Positions 60,065 through 64,000 of a stretch of 64,000 bases of DNA are shown piece by piece; the first letter of the stretch is position 1, and every line of letters begins with the position of its first letter. The notes beneath the pieces are model-generated. The model searched no databases, was not told where the DNA came from, and saw only the letters and a list, made by a program, of their open reading frames with translations. The position numbers and the translations under genes are program-made. Source of the stretch: Stratiolaelaps scimitus (Eukaryota; Arthropoda; Arachnida; Mesostigmata; Laelapidae). Where the stretch lies: assembly GCA_019614645.1 (NCBI GenBank), contig JABWDB010000017.1:2802501-2866500 (forward strand), in the 5' to 3' direction.

Positions 60065-60490
60065 ATGATTTCCGGACAAAGTCAACTCTTTACTTTCATT
60101 CTGTGTCCGTTTCATAGACCATCTCTGTTCGTAGTTACGTATTTTATTTGTTCGACATGGATCGTTTTTTTTATTCTGTCACGAGAGGAGGGCCGATGCA
60201 TAAGATCCGACCCCAAGTTATCGCATGCAACCGGCTACCAGGAAGGCCTGCGTGGCGAACTCGTCGAATTCCTTGTGGCCTGGTGTGACGCTGGGAGAGT
60301 TGTAGCGGAGGAAAGAAATCGGCGCAGGCAAGGAACCGGCAGCAAGCAACGGCATGGGGGGAATGGGTCGCAGGGAATTATCGATATTCAGTCGATTCTG
60401 TGTCTCGTTCGCCACCTGCGAACTTTTCCCTTTCTTGTATTCGGTTTTGCGAGGTCGGCGAAAACAGCGTGCTCGGAAGACGCCAGCTAG
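60065..60490 (+). CDS. hypothetical 141-codon ORF
   Basis: A complete frame runs from ATG to TAG. Residues about 8-40 are hydrophobic (possible membrane segment or signal anchor). A charged middle follows (YQEGLRGELVEFLVAWCDAG...) and then a second hydrophobic patch near the end. No recognised domain. The minus strand is partly open as well. Confidence 0.2.
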   Translation: MISGQSQLFTFILCPFHRPSLFVVTYFICSTWIVFFILSREEGRCIRSDPKLSHATGYQEGLRGELVEFLVAWCDAGRVVAEERNRRRQGTGSKQRHGGNGSQGIIDIQSILCLVRHLRTFPFLVFGFARSAKTACSEDAS

Positions 60491-61497
60491 CAGCTAACGG
60501 GCTGCGAACCAGCCTGCCGGAGCCTTGTGGGACCCCTCATGTTTGCCAGCTCTTGTCCAAAGCCAGCGGTACCAACGGGAGAGGGTAGAACGGAACAGCG
60601 GCAGCAGGAATCTGTCAATGGGGAATAAGGCTGAGTTGCGGGGACTTACGGCACCATCTGCTTGCACCATCCCGTTGTCTTTCACATAGGTAGTAACGTG
60701 GACGAACAATGCCAGCGTACGACCATCAGCAGCCGCGTGTGACCATAGCCTTGCCGATCTATTTCTTCCCAATTTCGCCCCAATCCTCGTCGTCAGCCCT
60801 TTCGAAGCTCGAAGTGGTTTTTCCTCGTTTTCTGTCCGTTTCTTCTCTGTCTGTCTGTATCCGCAGTCCACTCGCGTCCCGCGAGAACAACCACCTTCTA
60901 TCGATCAGCAGGAGGCTGAGTTTCAATGGGTTACCGGCAGTGGTTTGCCCGATTCGGCGCGGTGATCCGTCGAGCCCCGGATGGGGTTGGCGAGTTCATC
61001 GATTTCGTGGCGAAACAGCTTGAAACAGCGGTCGATTATGTAGTATATTAAATACAGTCGAGCTATGGGGGAGCGAGCCATGCAAGAACCCGGTGATATT
61101 CCAGCATCGCATAACTCCTATCCAATGGTTGTAGTTAATATAAGTCGTTATTATTATCATGACTAATGTAATATGACTAAGAAATTATTTGTGTTTTTTG
61201 CAAACTTGATTATTCAAGTGATCCATTCACATATTTAGTGCCGTGTATAAAAGATTCCATGTGTTGAGCGCAGAAAGTACGTTTCATGTAGAACCGTAGG
61301 ATTGTTTATCGATGCCTGTTTGTATATGATTTCGATTGTTGTTCAAGTTCTTCAGACTTTTCTTAGTTTGCATGACTGCAAGTCGAAATAGCCTCGAATT
61401 GTAATTTGATGTTTCATGTTACTGTGAGTTAACTTTAACAGCCCCCTCCCTTCTGCACAAACATGGGCCTATTACTACAACGTAAATTTTAGCGGCT
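60491..61497. other. unassigned
   Basis: Frames 60709-61023 (+) and 60871-60494 (-) overlap and are unrecognised. 61.03-61.5 kb is AT-rich and empty. Confidence 0.4.
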
Positions 61498-61553
61498 AAC
61501 TCACAGCCAACGTTTAACGTCCACGAAACAGACCCAGAATCATTCTGGGTCTG
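61498..61553. repeat. dispersed 28-nt repeat copy 2 plus a 12-bp hairpin
   Basis: 61498-61525 matches 39962-39989 at 25 of 28 positions. Just after it, 61529-61540 and 61542-61553 form a perfect inverted repeat (CAGACCCAGAAT) around a single C. Confidence 0.6.
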
Positions 61554-61675
61554 CGTAATTTCTCTGTCACACCGACTGACTGCAACATCTTCCTCAGCAG
61601 CATCGCCAACCGTAGCAGTTGCAGGAGCAACACTTGCACCCGCTAGTTTGTTCTACTAGTTTTCTAAAGATAAAA

Positions 61676-62125
61676 ATGTGGACTCAGATGATAACGGCCA
61701 TCGTCACTATCGTTATCTTCCTTCTAATCAACATCATTATCGCCGTCCATCATCCCGTCATTGCTATTATTATTATTACTATTAGAATTTGCATAAAGAC
61801 GAAAAGCGAAGACGAACATAGCGTCGCAGTGCCGTCCGCTTGGCTCAGCCCTGCTGCTCGCGGCGGTGTCTCTGCCAATTGGAACTCGGCAGTGCCGGGG
61901 CGCCGGTGCAAGTTCGAAGCTCGGTATGCGAAGCTCCGTTTAGAATGGCTTGCTTACCTAGTTACGCTATGCAGCTATGCAGATTCCTTCGTGGAGTTCC
62001 CGCTGGCTAGCCTGCTGGCGACACGAGATGAGGCGTTGTCCGGTGTTCCTACTGAACACAGAGCGCGACGGCACTCCTCATCATTGAAGGGCTCTAGCGA
62101 AGCGCGTACGCGACTGTGCCAATGA
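61676..62125 (+). CDS. hypothetical ORF with N-terminal hydrophobic segment
   Basis: From the ATG at 61676 the frame runs 149 codons. The hydrophobic start is rich in Ile and Thr and is encoded partly by an ATT repeat, so it may be a microsatellite artefact. The rest is charged and ordinary (ARYAKLRLEWLAYLVTLCSY). A minus frame (62436-61975) overlaps the 3' end. No family is recognised. Confidence 0.15.
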   Translation: MWTQMITAIVTIVIFLLINIIIAVHHPVIAIIIITIRICIKTKSEDEHSVAVPSAWLSPAARGGVSANWNSAVPGRRCKFEARYAKLRLEWLAYLVTLCSYADSFVEFPLASLLATRDEALSGVPTEHRARRHSSSLKGSSEARTRLCQ

Positions 62126-62429
62126 GGAAAGTGCGAAAACTGAATACCACGAGGCGATCGGGGCGTGCGAATATTCATGAAAGATGGATGGGCACGATGA
62201 ACGGATGAACTCGGGGGTACTGCGGCAAGCATTGCTTTACTGCGATCAAGTGTCCCCTGGGGCGATTTGGCCCTGAGTGTGTGGACACTTTTGCGCGTGG
62301 GCTTCAGTGTGTGTGGGTGCGCGCGCCACAGAGAGAATGTCGGGTGCATGTGTGGGTGAGTATGTGCCACTAGTCTGTGTTGCGAATTGGGAGCAGAGAG
62401 TAGTTGCGGTGGTGGTGGTGGTTCGAGTG

Positions 62430-62747
62430 CTAGCAAGAGCTAGCTAGAGTAGCCGCGGCGGCTGACCCTTCCCAAGTGCAAGTTAATGCTCCGATTGAAC
62501 TCCAGCTGGTTGCAAGGAGAAGAAGATGATGGAGATAGAGATGATAAAGGAAGAGAAGGCCTTCGTTGATGTAGAGAACATGAGCGTGGCTCGCTGCGAA
62601 GCCTCCTGGAAATCGTTCGGTCAGGTCAGCAGACGTAGACGGGGCGAGCCTTCGTAAGAGGAGTGCGTTTCGTGATTCGCTCGTTACTCGCCATTCAGGA
62701 GGCAGAATAACGCAGGGGACAATGTCCTCCTCAACGAAGTACGCCAT
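62430..62747 (-). CDS. hypothetical 105-codon ORF
   Basis: On the minus strand an ATG with G at +4 starts MAYFVEEDIVPCVILPPEWR and continues as ordinary, GC3-rich sequence to about residue 65. It then becomes leucine- and histidine-rich before the stop. The pattern acidic-V-x-V-I-x-P-x-x-W faintly recalls short N-terminal motifs of some insect BEN/transposon-linked proteins, but this is a weak analogy. A donor-like GA|GTAACG occurs after codon 20. Confidence 0.25.
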   Translation of the reverse strand: MAYFVEEDIVPCVILPPEWRVTSESRNALLLRRLAPSTSADLTERFPGGFAASHAHVLYINEGLLFLYHLYLHHLLLLATSWSSIGALTCTWEGSAAAATLASSC

Positions 62748-63358
62748 GATTGAGTGAGTGATTAAGATCGATGGAAGAGGTGATGATTAGAGAGATGAGA
62801 GCGGGGAATAGAATGATAATTGTTTGAGCATGGCAAATAAGACATATATTTTGTGATTTTTGGATTATTTGTGGTCACCCGATTGAAGGGGACTCTCTCA
62901 ACTATAATAGTATGATCGTAATAATCTTGCGTTAGAGACTTAAGCGCTCCCATATATCGCAATGGCAATATATCCGGTTTGGTCCTCTGTTCAATTTACC
63001 CGGTTTGGTAGCAAGCTAGACTTTCAAATCGCAAAGTTCACGACTTCGAACTGTCGAACAAAGTCTTATCCATTTATTTCGAATTTTGTTGAACAGTCAT
63101 TGTTACCTTTTTTGTTGGCATATGCTCCAGAGAAGCGTACATGACCATCAACATGCAGAATCATGTTGTAGAAGAGTATCTTGTGCTTCTTCTATCGATC
63201 TACCTGCCTGTCGTACGCTGTCCAGTACCATGCATGATATTGGTCGTCCCACCAAATGTGTCTATATTTCGGCTCCGATCCATATATGGGCTATGATCTA
63301 TGTGTACGTGTACATAGATCTGTATTTCTATCATAAAAATGTGTCTCATGTTAATTAG
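62748..63358. other. unassigned AT-rich sequence
   Basis: Short frames only. The missing upstream part of the RT scrap was looked for and not found. Confidence 0.4.
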
Positions 63359-63448
63359 CTTTACGCGGACAATCTGGCCATGATACTGGCAGAGAAATCG
63401 AGATTTAACGACCCAGTGGTCCGACCCGACCCGTACAGTCAGGGATGA
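63359..63448 (+). pseudogene. short RT motif C-like scrap
   Basis: The frame reads LYADNLAMILAEKSRFNDPV between stops at 63356 and 63446. YADDLAxxLAxKSR is the motif C region of R1/I-type LINE reverse transcriptases; here the second Asp is Asn. The fragment is only about 28 codons with no other RT block nearby, so this is suggestive only. Confidence 0.35.
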
Positions 63449-64000
63449 GAGCGGAAGTAAACGGGGGATCCGCGGCTGGCCGTTCGTGAAGCACGTTCCG
63501 TCGCCACAGTAGCAGCAGCAGCAGTTGTAGTATCATTGCGTTTTTATTAGGTTGACAGAGATAGGACAGAGTGTACGCTGTATACACCGCTGATCGTCTT
63601 CATTGACTGCAGAATACATACATATGAGGTGCGCGTAGTCGCCCTAGGAACAATGCTCTTCTATCGTTGTTCCTCCAACCTCTCTCTATCTCTCTCAATG
63701 TGAGTCTGGGGAGGAGGGGGTCAAGGCAAGCGCAGACAGCAGCGAACGTGTGGAGCAGAAGGGATAATAGCGGAATGAATGGGGCTTGGATATGAGAGAT
63801 TGGGCACGGAGTTTGTTGGGTTGGGCAACATACGCCATTGACGAATGCCAGTAATTGGAAGGCGGAGTCTCCAGCCCGACTGGAATTGAGATAAGATCAG
63901 ATGGTAATGAGGCAGATAAGAAAGGGCGCGCTTGTCTGGTAATTAGGCTCAGACACTGGCCAAGTGCGCCTGCATCCCTTCTTGACGCAGGGGTATGAGG
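63449..64000. other. unassigned
   Basis: A CAG triplet run lies near 63510-63525 and a (TC)n run near 63680-63697. No gene signal was found. Confidence 0.4.

Noticed and set aside
1..64000. CRISPR array, bacterial operon, rRNA or spliceosomal snRNA gene
   Set aside because: No evenly spaced direct repeats, no Shine-Dalgarno-led gene runs and no conserved rRNA or snRNA motifs were seen on either strand.

Overview
The window looks like nuclear DNA of an animal, probably an arthropod. There is no bacterial-style gene layout, no operon and no long intact reading frame (the longest open frames are about 220 codons and low-complexity). Instead there are many (TA)n, (TC)n/(GA)n and (AAT)n microsatellites, RNA polymerase III-type SINE heads, fossil non-LTR retrotransposons, a mariner transposase fossil and a three-unit CCTAA tract of the arthropod telomere type. 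I cannot name the species. A mite-like or other arthropod intergenic or intronic region fits best.

Layout. From 3.8 to 5.5 kb, minus strand, lies a broken non-LTR retrotransposon: a gag-type zinc knuckle, reverse transcriptase (RT) motifs A, B and C, and a C-terminal RPDG/WD domain resembling a restriction-like endonuclease. The pieces sit in different frames and the front of the RT has been deleted. From 8.2 to 9.1 kb, plus strand, is a second, CR1/Jockey-like LINE fossil interrupted by a minus-strand tRNA-derived SINE. Five well-supported tRNA-derived SINE heads lie at about 5.9, 8.6, 11.3, 14.3 and 40.1 kb, with weaker ones near 2.5, 33.0 and 42.4 kb. LINE 3' ends with AATAAA and short repeat tails lie at 16.1-16.4, 18.6-18.9 and 48.9-49.05 kb. 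A mariner transposase C-terminus is at 54.95-55.1 kb, and a short YADN-type RT scrap at 63.4 kb.

The most unusual item is a very short retroposon family. It has copies at 46.54 kb and 49.40 kb, each flanked by perfect target-site duplications (11 and 15 bp), and possible relatives at 29.5 and 37.9 kb. The unit is only a few dozen bases and ends in a small hairpin (AGCTGA-CCC-TCAGCT) followed by poly(A). Other structural oddities are a perfect 32-bp inverted repeat with a 5-nt loop at 35.94-36.01 kb, a diverged 238-bp-spaced direct repeat at 37.35-37.66 kb, and a G-quadruplex-prone G-run at 44.9 kb.

No host gene could be named. Several open segments have splice-like borders or GC-rich third codon positions and may be exons of a host gene. 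The best is 36538-36777 (+); others are 34133-34242 (-), 28609-28756 (+) and 41356-41691 (+). These remain low-confidence because open frames of 60-110 codons are expected by chance in 64 kb.
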